Origin: Eshraghiella sp045129695
GTDB taxonomy: Bacteria; Bacillota; Clostridia; Lachnospirales; Lachnospiraceae
Reading direction: 5' to 3'
DNA length: 64,000 bases
Assembly (NCBI GenBank): GCA_045129695.1
Contig: JBGVJZ010000005.1
Span: forward strand, 10,888 to 74,887
Under the pieces are notes generated by a model, which was given only the letters and a program-made list of their open reading frames with translations, was not told where the DNA came from and ran no database searches. Positions 16,307-24,656 of this stretch are shown here, piece after piece. Numbering within the stretch: position 1 is the stretch's first letter; every line of letters starts with the position of its first letter. Position numbers and translations under genes: made by a program.

Positions 16307-17602
16307 ATGGTTAGAGCAATAGTTGGTGCAAACTGGGGCGATGAAGGAAAGGGCAAGATTACAGATATGCTTGCTGAGAAATCTGATATTATCGTAAGAT
16401 TTCAGGGAGGCAGCAATGCAGGACACACAATAATTAATAATTATGGTAAGTTTGCATTACATTTACTTCCATCAGGAGTTTTTTATGACCACACAACAAG
16501 TATAATAGGTAATGGTGTTGCACTTAACATTCCGTATCTTTTTAATGAAATTAAAAGTCTTGAAGAGAAGGGAGTTCCTACACCTAAGATACTTGTATCA
16601 GACAGAGCACAGATTCTTATGCCATATCATGTGGATTTTGATGCATATGAGGAAGAGAGACTTGGTGGTAAGGCATTTGGTTCTACCAAATCAGGAATTG
16701 CTCCATTCTATTCTGACAAATATGCTAAAATAGGCTTTCAGGTAAGTGAGCTTTTTATGGATGAGGCTGATTTGAGAGAAAAGGTTGAAAGGGTAGTTGA
16801 GTACAAGAATATTCTGCTTACAAATCTTTATCACAAACCTGCAATGAATCCTGATGATATATTTAATCTTCTTATGTCATATAAGGAAATGGTAGCACCT
16901 TATGTTACGGACGTTTCACTTTTCCTGCATAAGGCAATTAAGGAAGGTAAGTCAATCCTTCTCGAAGGACAGCTTGGTTCATTAAAGGACCCTGACCATG
17001 GTATTTATCCAATGGTTACATCATCTTCAACACTTGCAGCATACGGTGCAATCGGTGCCGGAATTCCTGCACAGGAGATTGATAATGTTATAACGGTTGT
17101 TAAGGCATACTCTTCAGCGGTTGGTGCGGGTGCGTTTGTAAGCGAGATTTTTGGAGATGAGGCACAGGAGCTTCGCGTAAGAGGAGGAGACGGCGGAGAA
17201 TTTGGTGCTACTACGGGAAGACCGAGAAGAATGGGCTGGTTTGATGCAGTTGCAACCAGATATGGCTGCAGAATGCAGGGCGCGACAGAGGTTGCGTTAA
17301 CAGTTCTTGATGTACTTGGATATCTTGATGAGATTCCTATGTGTGTCGGATATGAAATAGACGGAGAGGTTATTACAGACTTCCCTGTAACCTATAAATT
17401 AGAGAAGGCAAAGCCTGTTCTTAAGACTTTTAAGGGCTGGAAATGTGACATCAGAGGCATTCAGAAATATGAAGAGCTTCCACAGGAATGCCGCGACTAT
17501 ATTGAGGCAATAGAGGCTGAAATCGGAGTTCCGATTACAATGGTATCAAATGGTCCAAAACGTCATGATATAATTATGAGAGAAAGTAAATTAAGCAAAT
17601 AA
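16307..17602 (+). CDS. purA: Adenylosuccinate synthetase
   Basis: GTP-dependent joining of IMP and aspartate, the first committed step to AMP. The GTP-binding P-loop GDEGKGK lies at the N-terminus, and QGGSNAGHTI plus the later GTTGRPRRMGWFD are catalytic and IMP-binding segments. The frame is open 48 bases upstream, but AGGAGG precedes ATG 16307 and MVRAIVGANWGDEGKGK is the normal N-terminus. At 431 residues it is full length. Monocistronic, with a promoter and terminator of its own. Confidence 0.97.
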   Translation: MVRAIVGANWGDEGKGKITDMLAEKSDIIVRFQGGSNAGHTIINNYGKFALHLLPSGVFYDHTTSIIGNGVALNIPYLFNEIKSLEEKGVPTPKILVSDRAQILMPYHVDFDAYEEERLGGKAFGSTKSGIAPFYSDKYAKIGFQVSELFMDEADLREKVERVVEYKNILLTNLYHKPAMNPDDIFNLLMSYKEMVAPYVTDVSLFLHKAIKEGKSILLEGQLGSLKDPDHGIYPMVTSSSTLAAYGAIGAGIPAQEIDNVITVVKAYSSAVGAGAFVSEIFGDEAQELRVRGGDGGEFGATTGRPRRMGWFDAVATRYGCRMQGATEVALTVLDVLGYLDEIPMCVGYEIDGEVITDFPVTYKLEKAKPVLKTFKGWKCDIRGIQKYEELPQECRDYIEAIEAEIGVPITMVSNGPKRHDIIMRESKLSK

Positions 17603-17609
17603 AAAATTA

Positions 17610-17644
17610 AGAGTTCTGCACTTGCTGCAGAACTCTTTGTATTT
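17610..17644 (+). terminator. Terminator after purA
   Basis: 11-bp perfect stem (17610-17620 with 17626-17636), then TTGTATTT. It lies between convergent genes. Confidence 0.85.
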
Positions 17645-17651
17645 GCAGGAT

Positions 17652-17927
17652 TTAATTCTTAAAATCCTCTTCGGTATACGGGTCATCCGAATCATTTGCA
17701 TATGTTTTGTCTTCCGGCTTGGAATCCTTTTTGGAAAGTTTGTAGAACATTAAAATTAAATATATTACAATAGGTATGCCTATGGTTCCGAGTAAGGCCA
17801 ATTTAAGCATTGTCTGAGCCCATGGACTGCGTATTAAGGCAAAAACAAGTGTGGAAAGATACAAGCCTAAAAGCAGTGCTATGCAGATGATTGCAAGAAC
17901 CTGTTTAAAAGATACTTTTCGCTTCAT
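17652..17927 (-). CDS. Small membrane protein with two transmembrane helices
   Basis: 91 residues. A basic N-terminus (MKRKVSFKQ) is followed by helix 1 (about 10-31), a short connection with SPWAQ, helix 2 (about 39-62) and a charged cytoplasmic tail rich in Asp, Glu and Lys. I do not recognise a function. The pattern matches small membrane proteins common in Lachnospiraceae. GGAGG precedes the ATG. It converges with purA. Confidence 0.7.
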   Translation of the reverse strand: MKRKVSFKQVLAIICIALLLGLYLSTLVFALIRSPWAQTMLKLALLGTIGIPIVIYLILMFYKLSKKDSKPEDKTYANDSDDPYTEEDFKN

Positions 17928-18008
17928 AAATTACCTCCAAAAATATCATAACAAGAGTATAACAGCAAATTTGCTTTAAAGATAGTTTATTTTGAAAAAT
18001 TTTTATAT

Positions 18009-18037
18009 TTGACTTAGAAGAGAGATTGTTATATACT
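18009..18037 (+). promoter_or_regulatory. Promoter of SEC-C gene
   Basis: TTGACT (18009-18014), 17-base spacer, TATACT (18032-18037), 45 bases before the start codon. Confidence 0.75.
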
Positions 18038-18082
18038 TTGTATGTATTGAGATAATTAATATTGCGTTAAGGAGAAAGCACA

Positions 18083-18589
18083 ATGGCATTATTAGAAACA
18101 TGGAGAACAATGGCCTATGACGAGAAAGCTGATCAGCGTAAATTACAGATGTTCTGGGCTAATTATTTTAACCTTGAAAAGGGAATTTATCAGCAGATTT
18201 TAAAGACACCTGACGAGCCTGCTAAGGGAACCGTTAAGGAGCTTGCAGAGAAGTTTAATATTGATGTTATGAGCATGGTTGGTTTCCTGGATGGAATCAA
18301 CGACAGTCTTAAGGTACCTAATCCGATTGAGACAATGGAGGAGGATACAGAGGTTAACCTTGATTATGATAAGGAACTTCTTTATAAGAACATGGTTGAC
18401 GCTAAAGCGGACTGGCTTTATGAACTTCCTGAATGGGACGCATTAATTGATGTTGAGAGAAGAAGAGTTCTTTACAAAGAGCAGAAGCTTTCAACAACAG
18501 TTTTCAAGGATAAGAAGATTGGAAGAAATGACCCATGTCCATGCGGCAGCGGACTTAAATATAAGAAATGCTGCGGCAAGAACGCATAA
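18083..18589 (+). CDS. SEC-C metal-binding domain protein
   Basis: 168-residue soluble protein. The C-terminus carries a complete SEC-C zinc motif, IGRNDPCPCGSGLKYKKCCGK, the element that in SecA binds zinc and mediates contact with SecB or ribosomes. The preceding 145 residues are mainly helical, acidic and without known motif. The role is unknown; family members are suspected in secretion or ribosome-linked functions. AAGGAGA precedes the start. The lipoprotein gene at 18669 follows after 79 bases and may be co-transcribed. Confidence 0.85.
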   Translation: MALLETWRTMAYDEKADQRKLQMFWANYFNLEKGIYQQILKTPDEPAKGTVKELAEKFNIDVMSMVGFLDGINDSLKVPNPIETMEEDTEVNLDYDKELLYKNMVDAKADWLYELPEWDALIDVERRRVLYKEQKLSTTVFKDKKIGRNDPCPCGSGLKYKKCCGKNA

Positions 18590-18668
18590 ATTAAAGAGAA
18601 AATTTGAACGAGTCAGAAATGAAATTTTTGACGCGTTTATATTATGGGAGATTACGGAGAATATGGTT

Positions 18669-19463
18669 ATGAAGAAAATATTAGTTACATTGCTTATTGC
18701 GTCAATGGGTGCAGCCATTTTGGCAGGCTGTGGCGAAAGCAAAAAGAGTGACAGCAGGAAAGAGACTGGTGCGGAGAATACTTCATCTAATGAAGTAACA
18801 ACAGAGGATAAAGCGACAACGGAAGATAAGGAGACAGAATCTCAGACTCTGGAAGAGAGCGGGTTTGAGGGTGAGGTGTGCACTTGGACCAGTTCAGGTG
18901 TGAAGCTGAAGCTTACATATGATGCGGATGCAATTGAAGTAGATAAGGCAGAGGATGGTTATTCACTTAAGCTCGGGTTGAAGGATAAATATTATAGTGA
19001 ACAGTTTGATATAGTTAAGGGAAGTGTTCAGGATTTTTATGACAGATATAAAACAGAGCTGGATAATAATGTAGCCAATCCTAAGACTACTGTTGTGACG
19101 GATGACGGGGGCGGCAAGGAAGAAAATGCTACAACGGTTCAGTATAATATGACAGAAACCTATAGTAATGCCTATATTAGTGAACCGGAGATAATTGAAG
19201 TAGAAAGCGGCATGACGGTATATCGTTTTGAAAGAAAATATACCGTTACCCAGACAAATGAGAATATAACCAATCCGGGAGATAATCCTGAACCGTATGT
19301 GTATGATGTTGACAAATATCATTATGTAATTGATGTGGGAAATAATTATTGCGCTTATGTTTTTTCATTTAGTCCGGATATGAAAACTCCTGATAAAGAA
19401 CTCAAAACAGATGCGTTAAAGACCATGCTTGATGCTATGTATATAGAAATCGTAACAGAATAA
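18669..19463 (+). CDS. Hypothetical lipoprotein
   Basis: 264-residue lipoprotein: signal peptide with lipobox LAGC (Cys near residue 21), a Thr/Glu-rich linker to about residue 55, then a domain of about 200 residues of unknown type with alternating hydrophobic positions that suggest a beta-rich fold. The open frame begins at 18447 inside the SEC-C gene in another frame. CGGAGA lies 9 bases from ATG 18669 but only 3 from ATG 18663, so 18669 is chosen. It shares a terminator with the convergent membrane protein gene. Confidence 0.8.
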   Translation: MKKILVTLLIASMGAAILAGCGESKKSDSRKETGAENTSSNEVTTEDKATTEDKETESQTLEESGFEGEVCTWTSSGVKLKLTYDADAIEVDKAEDGYSLKLGLKDKYYSEQFDIVKGSVQDFYDRYKTELDNNVANPKTTVVTDDGGGKEENATTVQYNMTETYSNAYISEPEIIEVESGMTVYRFERKYTVTQTNENITNPGDNPEPYVYDVDKYHYVIDVGNNYCAYVFSFSPDMKTPDKELKTDALKTMLDAMYIEIVTE

Positions 19464-19469
19464 TACACA

Positions 19470-19498
19470 AAAAAGGAACCTTTAGAAGGTTCCTTTTT
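19470..19498. terminator. Bidirectional terminator
   Basis: 13-bp perfect stem (19470-19482 with 19486-19498) with A5 on one side and T5 on the other. It sits exactly between the two convergent stop codons and overlaps the last codon of the minus-strand gene. Confidence 0.92.
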
Positions 19499-20444
19499 CA
19501 TTGCCGACCATGATTTCCGGAAATCTGCTCTGGAGATGGGAGATAATATCATCCGAAACATCCTCGGGAACATGCGGAATCTTGGTGAAAATTTTATTTT
19601 CGGTTACAATGCAGAGTGGACACTGTATATCAGCCCTGCCGTTCCTGTTGGTAAATTCATTGTATTTATATATCCATACAATTTGTTCAAGCGGAATAAC
19701 TACCATGTTGCAGGCTCTTGTCACACCGAAGAAAAAGGTTTCACTTACAAATAAATTCTCGCTGAACATTGTTGCGGATTCATTGAATTCCTGCTCGGCA
19801 AGTGCATAGGTGCTTTTCATTCTGCCGTATTTGCGGAGCCTGAAAAAAGGAAGTGAAATATAAGGATTTAAAAATACAATAACCGTAAAAATTATATCCA
19901 CAAAAACCATAACCGTAAAAACAAACAGTGCGTAGATAAAAAAGGTTTCAGCACTGTGTACATAGTCAAACTGGTTTACGAAGGTTGCGGGCGTAAGCCT
20001 GCTTAGTAAATCCGTTGAAAATTCAAGCTCATCAGATATGCTTGCAATTACTGTTTCGTACATGTTATCATTATGTGTCAGATGTGCGTTAAAAGTAAAA
20101 TCTGTAAGAATTGAATAATTCTCAGGAATTTTGTCTTCACATATGAGAAAAAGATAACATATTCCATCTTCAATTGCATAATAGACCCTGGCAACAGTCC
20201 GGTCATAAATATGATAATCAATTCCTGCATAGTATAGTGTATCAACTGTAAGCGTAATATTACGGGTGCCGGAATCGTATAGCGTATCTACTGAAGAAAG
20301 CTTATTTACTTTATATGGATTGATATGGTCCTTGAGAGGATTAATTATAAACACAATTAATAATATTACAAAAATAATAATCGGAATAACAAGCCTCGGA
20401 AGGTACATTTGTCTTATATATTGTTTTAATGTTTTATGCTTCAT
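19482..20444 (-). CDS. Membrane protein of unknown function (DUF6709-like)
   Basis: 320 residues from ATG 20444: one N-terminal transmembrane helix, an extracytoplasmic part of about 140 residues, one or two further helices (about 170-210), then a cytoplasmic C-terminal domain of about 110 residues. The same order and a related C-terminal segment (here IPLEQIVWIYKYNE) occur in the gene at 62685, so the two are paralogues. I believe this family is DUF6709 but cannot check it. The longer start at 20480 is rejected because a good promoter lies between the two starts and no ribosome binding site precedes either. The mRNA may therefore be leaderless. Confidence 0.7.
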   Translation of the reverse strand: MKHKTLKQYIRQMYLPRLVIPIIIFVILLIVFIINPLKDHINPYKVNKLSSVDTLYDSGTRNITLTVDTLYYAGIDYHIYDRTVARVYYAIEDGICYLFLICEDKIPENYSILTDFTFNAHLTHNDNMYETVIASISDELEFSTDLLSRLTPATFVNQFDYVHSAETFFIYALFVFTVMVFVDIIFTVIVFLNPYISLPFFRLRKYGRMKSTYALAEQEFNESATMFSENLFVSETFFFGVTRACNMVVIPLEQIVWIYKYNEFTNRNGRADIQCPLCIVTENKIFTKIPHVPEDVSDDIISHLQSRFPEIMVGNEKGTF

Positions 20445-20451
20445 AGATTTT

Positions 20452-20480
20452 AGTATAGGATAGCAAAGTAAAATAATCAA
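20452..20480 (-). promoter_or_regulatory. Promoter placing the start site at the ATG
   Basis: Minus strand TTGATT (20475-20480), 17-base spacer, TATACT (20452-20457). Only 7 bases separate the -10 from the ATG at 20444, so transcription should start at or next to the A of the start codon. Confidence 0.6.
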
Positions 20481-20498
20481 GTAGAATAGGGTGAAAAA

Positions 20499-21245
20499 AT
20501 GAAGGAATATACAGGCTTCGCCGAAGTTTATGATGAATTTATGTCAAATATTCCATATGATGAGTGGGTAGAGAAAATAGACCGATATCTTCAAGCAAAG
20601 TCCTGTGGCAGAAGAATTCTGGAATTGGGCTGTGGAACAGGAAGCTTTACTCTGAGAATGAAGCGGAAGGACTATGAGATACTGGGAACTGATTTTTCCA
20701 TGGATATGTTAAGAATTGCACGCAAAAAAGCAAAGAGACAGAAAATATGCTGTGAATTTCAATTTCAGGATATGAGAGCACTTGAACTTGATGAGGAGTT
20801 TGACTGCGTTGTAAGCGTATGTGATTCAATGAATTATATGACAGGTAAATTCGATTTGGAATCGGCGTTCTCTTCGGTCTTGGGAGTTTTAAAACCAGGA
20901 GGTATATTTCTCTTTGATATGAAGACGGAAAGCTTTTACAGGGAATTAGGAGAAAACATTTATGTGGATGAGACTGACACCGGTGATTATGTATGGAAGA
21001 ATTTCTATGATTGTGCATCCAAGGATAATTATTATGAACTGAATATATATATTAAAGGACGGGGAAATCGCTATATCAAGCATTCAGAGGAGCATTTACA
21101 GCATGCTTTTACCATGGAGGAAGTTGTTGAATGTGCAGAAAAATGCGGCTTCATTATAAAAGAAATTCTGGGTATGGATTTATTAAGTCCCGGGGATTAT
21201 AATGCAGAAAGAGTATATTACGTTTTGGAAAGGAAAAAATCATGA
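20499..21245 (+). CDS. Class I SAM-dependent methyltransferase
   Basis: 248-residue cytoplasmic methyltransferase. The SAM-binding motif I is LELGCGTGSFTLRM (about residues 35-48), with the acidic motif II LGTDFS and motif III FDCVVSVCDSMNYM following in the usual spacing. The substrate cannot be read from sequence; many close family members in clostridia lie next to hslO. AGGGTGA precedes the ATG, and the gene overlaps hslO by 4 bases (ATGA), so the two are translationally coupled. Confidence 0.88.
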   Translation: MKEYTGFAEVYDEFMSNIPYDEWVEKIDRYLQAKSCGRRILELGCGTGSFTLRMKRKDYEILGTDFSMDMLRIARKKAKRQKICCEFQFQDMRALELDEEFDCVVSVCDSMNYMTGKFDLESAFSSVLGVLKPGGIFLFDMKTESFYRELGENIYVDETDTGDYVWKNFYDCASKDNYYELNIYIKGRGNRYIKHSEEHLQHAFTMEEVVECAEKCGFIIKEILGMDLLSPGDYNAERVYYVLERKKS

Positions 21246-22117
21246 AAGACTATATGATAAGAGGTACGGCCGCAAATGGACAGGTAAGGGCGTTTGCAGC
21301 TTTTACAAAGGAGACCGTTGAAAAAGCGAGAACAGCACATAATACAAGTCCTGTTGTTACGGCGGCACTTGGAAGACTGCTAACAGCCGGTGCGATGATG
21401 GGCAGTATGATGAAAGGGGAGAAGGACATTCTTACACTTAAGGTAGAGGGTAGTGGTCCCATCAAATCAATCATGGTAACAGCGGATTCGGCAGGAAGAG
21501 TAAAGGGGTATCCTCAGGTTTCAAGAATTCCTTTAATGGTTAATGATAAAGGAAAGTTGGATGTTGCAGGCGGAATTGGAGTAGGTTTGCTTACTGTAAT
21601 TAAAGATATTGGTTTAAAAGAGCCATATAGTGGAACCTGTGAATTGGTTACAAGCGAAATTGCAGAGGATATAACATATTATTTTGCATCCAGCGAGCAG
21701 ACTCCTTCTTCAGTTGGACTCGGGGTGCTTGTTTCTGAGGATGAAAGTGTTGCGCAGGCAGGAGGCTTTATTGTACAGATTATGCCTGATGCCACCGAGG
21801 AGACAATTTCAGCAATAGAAGAGAACTTAACAAAGATTACCTCAGTAACAGCACTTCTTGAAGAAGGATTATCACCGGAGGATATTCTTAACAGAATTTT
21901 AGACGGGCTTGATTTGGAGATTCTTGATACAATGACTGTAGGGTTTGAGTGCGACTGCTCAAGAGAAAAGGTTGAGGGAGCAATTGTGCTTTTAAATAAA
22001 GAGGATATAGAAGCAATTATTGAGGATGGTGAACCGATTGAAGTAAAATGTCATTTCTGTAATACATCATACAATTTTGATTTGGATGACCTGAAACGCA
22101 TTAAAAATTGCAAATAA
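21242..22117 (+). CDS. hslO: Redox-regulated chaperone Hsp33
   Basis: Holdase chaperone that binds unfolding proteins after oxidative stress. The C-terminal redox switch is complete: CDC (CxC) and, about 30 residues later, CHFC (CxxC), which bind zinc when reduced. The N-terminal domain has the family start RGTAANGQVRAFAAFT and GIGVGLLTVIKD. The 291-residue length is normal. It overlaps the methyltransferase gene by four bases. Confidence 0.96.
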   Translation: MKDYMIRGTAANGQVRAFAAFTKETVEKARTAHNTSPVVTAALGRLLTAGAMMGSMMKGEKDILTLKVEGSGPIKSIMVTADSAGRVKGYPQVSRIPLMVNDKGKLDVAGGIGVGLLTVIKDIGLKEPYSGTCELVTSEIAEDITYYFASSEQTPSSVGLGVLVSEDESVAQAGGFIVQIMPDATEETISAIEENLTKITSVTALLEEGLSPEDILNRILDGLDLEILDTMTVGFECDCSREKVEGAIVLLNKEDIEAIIEDGEPIEVKCHFCNTSYNFDLDDLKRIKNCK

Positions 22118-22121
22118 AAAA

Positions 22122-22150
22122 TTGACTTATTTTTACCAATATGTTAGATT
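22122..22150 (+). promoter_or_regulatory. Promoter of cold-shock gene
   Basis: TTGACT (22122-22127), 17-base spacer, TAGATT (22145-22150). A leader of about 50 bases with a small hairpin and a T-rich tract precedes the start, as is usual for csp genes. Confidence 0.6.
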
Positions 22151-22205
22151 TAATTTGTCGTAAATATACGATGATATTTTTTTTATTTATTTTGGAGGTA
22201 TTACC

Positions 22206-22406
22206 ATGAACAAAGGTACAGTTAAGTGGTTCAATAATCAGAAAGGATATGGCTTCATTTCTGATGAAGAAGGTAAGGATGTATTCGTTCATTACTCAGG
22301 ACTCGATATGGAAGGCTACAAGACTCTTGAAGAGGGTCAGGCTGTTGAGTTTGAAGTAGTTGACGGTGCTAAGGGACCACAGGCGACACACGTTAAGAGA
22401 GTTTGA
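22206..22406 (+). CDS. Cold-shock domain protein (CspA family)
   Basis: 66-residue single OB-fold RNA chaperone that binds single-stranded nucleic acid and loosens mRNA structure. RNP-1 is KGYGFI and RNP-2 is VFVHY; the start KGTVKWFNNQ is characteristic. GGAGG precedes the ATG. It is monocistronic with its own promoter. Any cold regulation would act through the leader, which I cannot fold reliably here. Confidence 0.95.
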   Translation: MNKGTVKWFNNQKGYGFISDEEGKDVFVHYSGLDMEGYKTLEEGQAVEFEVVDGAKGPQATHVKRV

Positions 22407-22504
22407 TTAACGAAGCTATAATCCAAAGTTTGCAGTGTGCCTTTTTCAATATATAATTAATTATTTTTATTAAAAAAAGTATATTGTCATTCACAAGATT
22501 ATGA

Positions 22505-22534
22505 AAAGGGCTGTCAGTCATCTGATAGCCTTTT
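22505..22534 (+). terminator. Hairpin between csp and the next gene
   Basis: 13-bp stem with G-U pairs (22505-22517 with 22522-22534) and a TCAT loop ending in T4. It is a probable weak terminator of the csp transcript, about 100 bases after its stop. Confidence 0.55.
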
Positions 22535-22560
22535 GACGTATTAGATAGAAAGGAAGCTGT

Positions 22561-23472
22561 ATGAAGAATTTATTTTTAACGGATACATCTATTCCTAAGG
22601 GATATGAATATCTATTGGAAGAAACATTACCGACAAGTGCCATTGTGTACAGTGTAATTGGTATGGTTCTGATTTTTGCTGCAATGGTAGCAATGGTTAT
22701 TTTAGTAAGGAATAAGGAGAAAGGCTCAATCGTTTGCATGATTGCAGGCGTTTCTTTCTTCATTATATTTGATTTCCTGCTTGTAATGGTTGCAGGTATA
22801 TTTATATCATCATTAAATTTTGGTGCATATCTGGTGTTATCATCGTTAATTGCTTCGGTTATACCTTTAGTGGGACGAGTATTGTTTACTATTCTTTTAT
22901 CCAGAAAATATGATACCATGAAGGACCAGTTCGGTTATGGTATTGGAATTATGGGAGTGAAGGCTGTAGCGTCAATTTTTACGCTTTTTGTGCCGGTAAT
23001 GAATTATATTCAGATTGAAAATCTGGGAGTAGGATACTTCTTTCCGCCGGAACTGACTGAGGAAATTGCAAATGAGCAGGCAGAAAGCCTGATTGAAATG
23101 CTTGAGTTTGATTACCGACAGTGTATTCTTATGATGCTTATTTCAGTTTCAGTAATGGTAAGCTATGTAGCATTATCCGTTCCGATTTATGCCGCCTGCA
23201 ACGGAGGAAAGAGTAAGGGCTGGTATGGCTTTGCTTTAGGCGGATATTTCCTGCTGGCAGTATGTGAATGCCTGTTTAATAATGATGTTTTTAATATTCC
23301 TGCAGTTTTCATTGCAGTGGCAATTGCCTGCGGTATCGTATTTATTGCAGTTAAGCTTTATAAGGAGCTTAAGCCTGATGAAGAGAAGAAAGAGAATAAG
23401 AAAACAGAGGAGAGCATTAGCAAAAATGCCCGTACTAAGATCCCGAAATTTAAGGATTTGGATAAGTTATAA
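22561..23472 (+). CDS. Polytopic membrane protein of unknown function
   Basis: 303 residues with seven or eight hydrophobic helices. The last helix ends at about residue 265 and is followed by a highly charged cytoplasmic tail rich in Lys and Glu. I see no catalytic motif; the helix pattern is loosely like YhfC/CPBP-type membrane proteins, but the EExxR and FxxxH motifs are absent. GAAAGGAAG precedes the ATG. No clear partner genes; a terminator follows the stop directly. Confidence 0.75.
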   Translation: MKNLFLTDTSIPKGYEYLLEETLPTSAIVYSVIGMVLIFAAMVAMVILVRNKEKGSIVCMIAGVSFFIIFDFLLVMVAGIFISSLNFGAYLVLSSLIASVIPLVGRVLFTILLSRKYDTMKDQFGYGIGIMGVKAVASIFTLFVPVMNYIQIENLGVGYFFPPELTEEIANEQAESLIEMLEFDYRQCILMMLISVSVMVSYVALSVPIYAACNGGKSKGWYGFALGGYFLLAVCECLFNNDVFNIPAVFIAVAIACGIVFIAVKLYKELKPDEEKKENKKTEESISKNARTKIPKFKDLDKL

Positions 23473-23478
23473 AAATAT

Positions 23479-23509
23479 AGCCGTGCTTTAAGCACGGCTG
23501 TAAATTTTT
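23479..23509. terminator. Terminator between convergent genes
   Basis: 8-10 bp GC-rich stem (23479-23486 with 23492-23499) followed by TAAATTTTT, and with AAAAATA on the other side, so it can act in both directions. Confidence 0.85.
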
Positions 23510-24488
23510 AATGTGCAGGTTTAACTACCAAGTCTTCATAAGGTACAGCTTTGTCAAGTTCGCCTGCTTCCATAAGGATATCAACCAGAAGGTCAAATGC
23601 CTCTTTTTCGAATGTGGAATCTGTTTTCCATGTATCCTGCTGTTTATATCTGTCAACTATGATTGCAATTGTTGCTTCATCCGTATCCTCAAACTGTGGA
23701 GCAATTACTTTGGCAATCTCCTCGGAGGTATGGGTGTTAACATAGTTCATGCCTTTTTCAATTGCACGTATAAAACCGGCAATAATCTCAGAATTCTCCT
23801 CTATATAGCTCTGTTTGGCAATATAGGCGGTATAAGGTACATATCCGCTTTCAATTCCGAGGGAGGCAACAACATAACCTTCACCTTCTAATTCAAGATT
23901 GGTTGCACCCGGCTCAAATTCAACCGTGAAATCGCCCTGACCGCCACTGAAGGCACCTGCAGTAAGTCCAAAATCAATATTCTGGACAATATCAAGGCCT
24001 TTTTCAGGGTCAATGCCTTTCTGTTTCAAAATATATTCAAAAATCATCTGAGGCATTCCGCCTGCTCTTCCGCCAAGAACGGTCTTACCCTTTAAATCAT
24101 TCCAGTCAAAATCATCAATTGCCTCTCTGGCAACAAGAAAATTTCCGGCACGCTGGGTTAACTGGGCAAAATTCACAGGATAATCATCGGCTCCCTCTGC
24201 ATAGGTATATATTGTGGATTCAGAGCCCATGAAACCGATATCTGCGTCTCCTGTCAGAACGGCTGTCATTGTTTTATCAGCACCAAATCCGGTCACTACT
24301 GTAAGGTCAATTCCTTCCTCTTCAAAATATCCCAATTCCATAGCTACATACTGCGGTGCGTAGAAAATAGAATGAGCAACCTCATTAAGAGTTACCTTTT
24401 TGAGTGAAGAATCATCCTGCTTACATCCCGCCAAAGTCGAAATGAGAAATATCATAAGTGCAATAATGGCAAAAAGTTTTTTCTTCAT
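23508..24488 (-). CDS. ABC transporter substrate-binding lipoprotein, NMT1/THI5-like
   Basis: 326-residue lipoprotein from ATG 24488, with lipobox LAGC and the NMT1/THI5-like periplasmic binding fold. Visible family segments are HSIFYAPQYVAMELGYFEEEG near the N-terminus and GDADIGFMGSEST. Such proteins deliver pyrimidine thiamine precursors, sulfonates, nitrate or similar compounds to a permease. No permease or ATPase gene is adjacent, so it is an orphan that may share the transporter at 44.5-47.1 kb or one elsewhere. AAAGGA precedes the chosen start; the frame is open to 24581 without a ribosome binding site. Confidence 0.85.
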   Translation of the reverse strand: MKKKLFAIIALMIFLISTLAGCKQDDSSLKKVTLNEVAHSIFYAPQYVAMELGYFEEEGIDLTVVTGFGADKTMTAVLTGDADIGFMGSESTIYTYAEGADDYPVNFAQLTQRAGNFLVAREAIDDFDWNDLKGKTVLGGRAGGMPQMIFEYILKQKGIDPEKGLDIVQNIDFGLTAGAFSGGQGDFTVEFEPGATNLELEGEGYVVASLGIESGYVPYTAYIAKQSYIEENSEIIAGFIRAIEKGMNYVNTHTSEEIAKVIAPQFEDTDEATIAIIVDRYKQQDTWKTDSTFEKEAFDLLVDILMEAGELDKAVPYEDLVVKPAH

Positions 24489-24518
24489 AAAACAATATTC
24501 CTTTCTTTTTTCTACGAT

Positions 24519-24547
24519 AGTATATGGTTTGAATGAAAAAACGTGAA
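24519..24547 (-). promoter_or_regulatory. Promoter of the orphan binding protein
   Basis: Minus strand TTCACG (24542-24547), 17-base spacer, TATACT (24519-24524). It is divergent from, and about 30 bases away from, the promoter of the Dlt-like operon. Confidence 0.5.
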
Positions 24548-24574
24548 TGTTATTCTTGACTAAGAATATCCGGA

Positions 24575-24603
24575 TTGACATAATGATAATTACGATGTAT
24601 TAT
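24575..24603 (+). promoter_or_regulatory. Promoter of the Dlt-like operon
   Basis: TTGACA (24575-24580), 17-base spacer, TATTAT (24598-24603), 53 bases before the first start codon. Confidence 0.78.
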
Positions 24604-24656
24604 ACATATGCAAGCGTACTATTACTGGTAGTACAGATGGATAAGAGGGAGCACTA

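Noticed and set aside
18447..18668. N-terminal extension of the lipoprotein gene into the SEC-C gene
   Set aside because: It would remove the signal peptide from the N-terminus and overlap the preceding gene by 140 bases; ATG 18669 has the better-spaced ribosome binding site.
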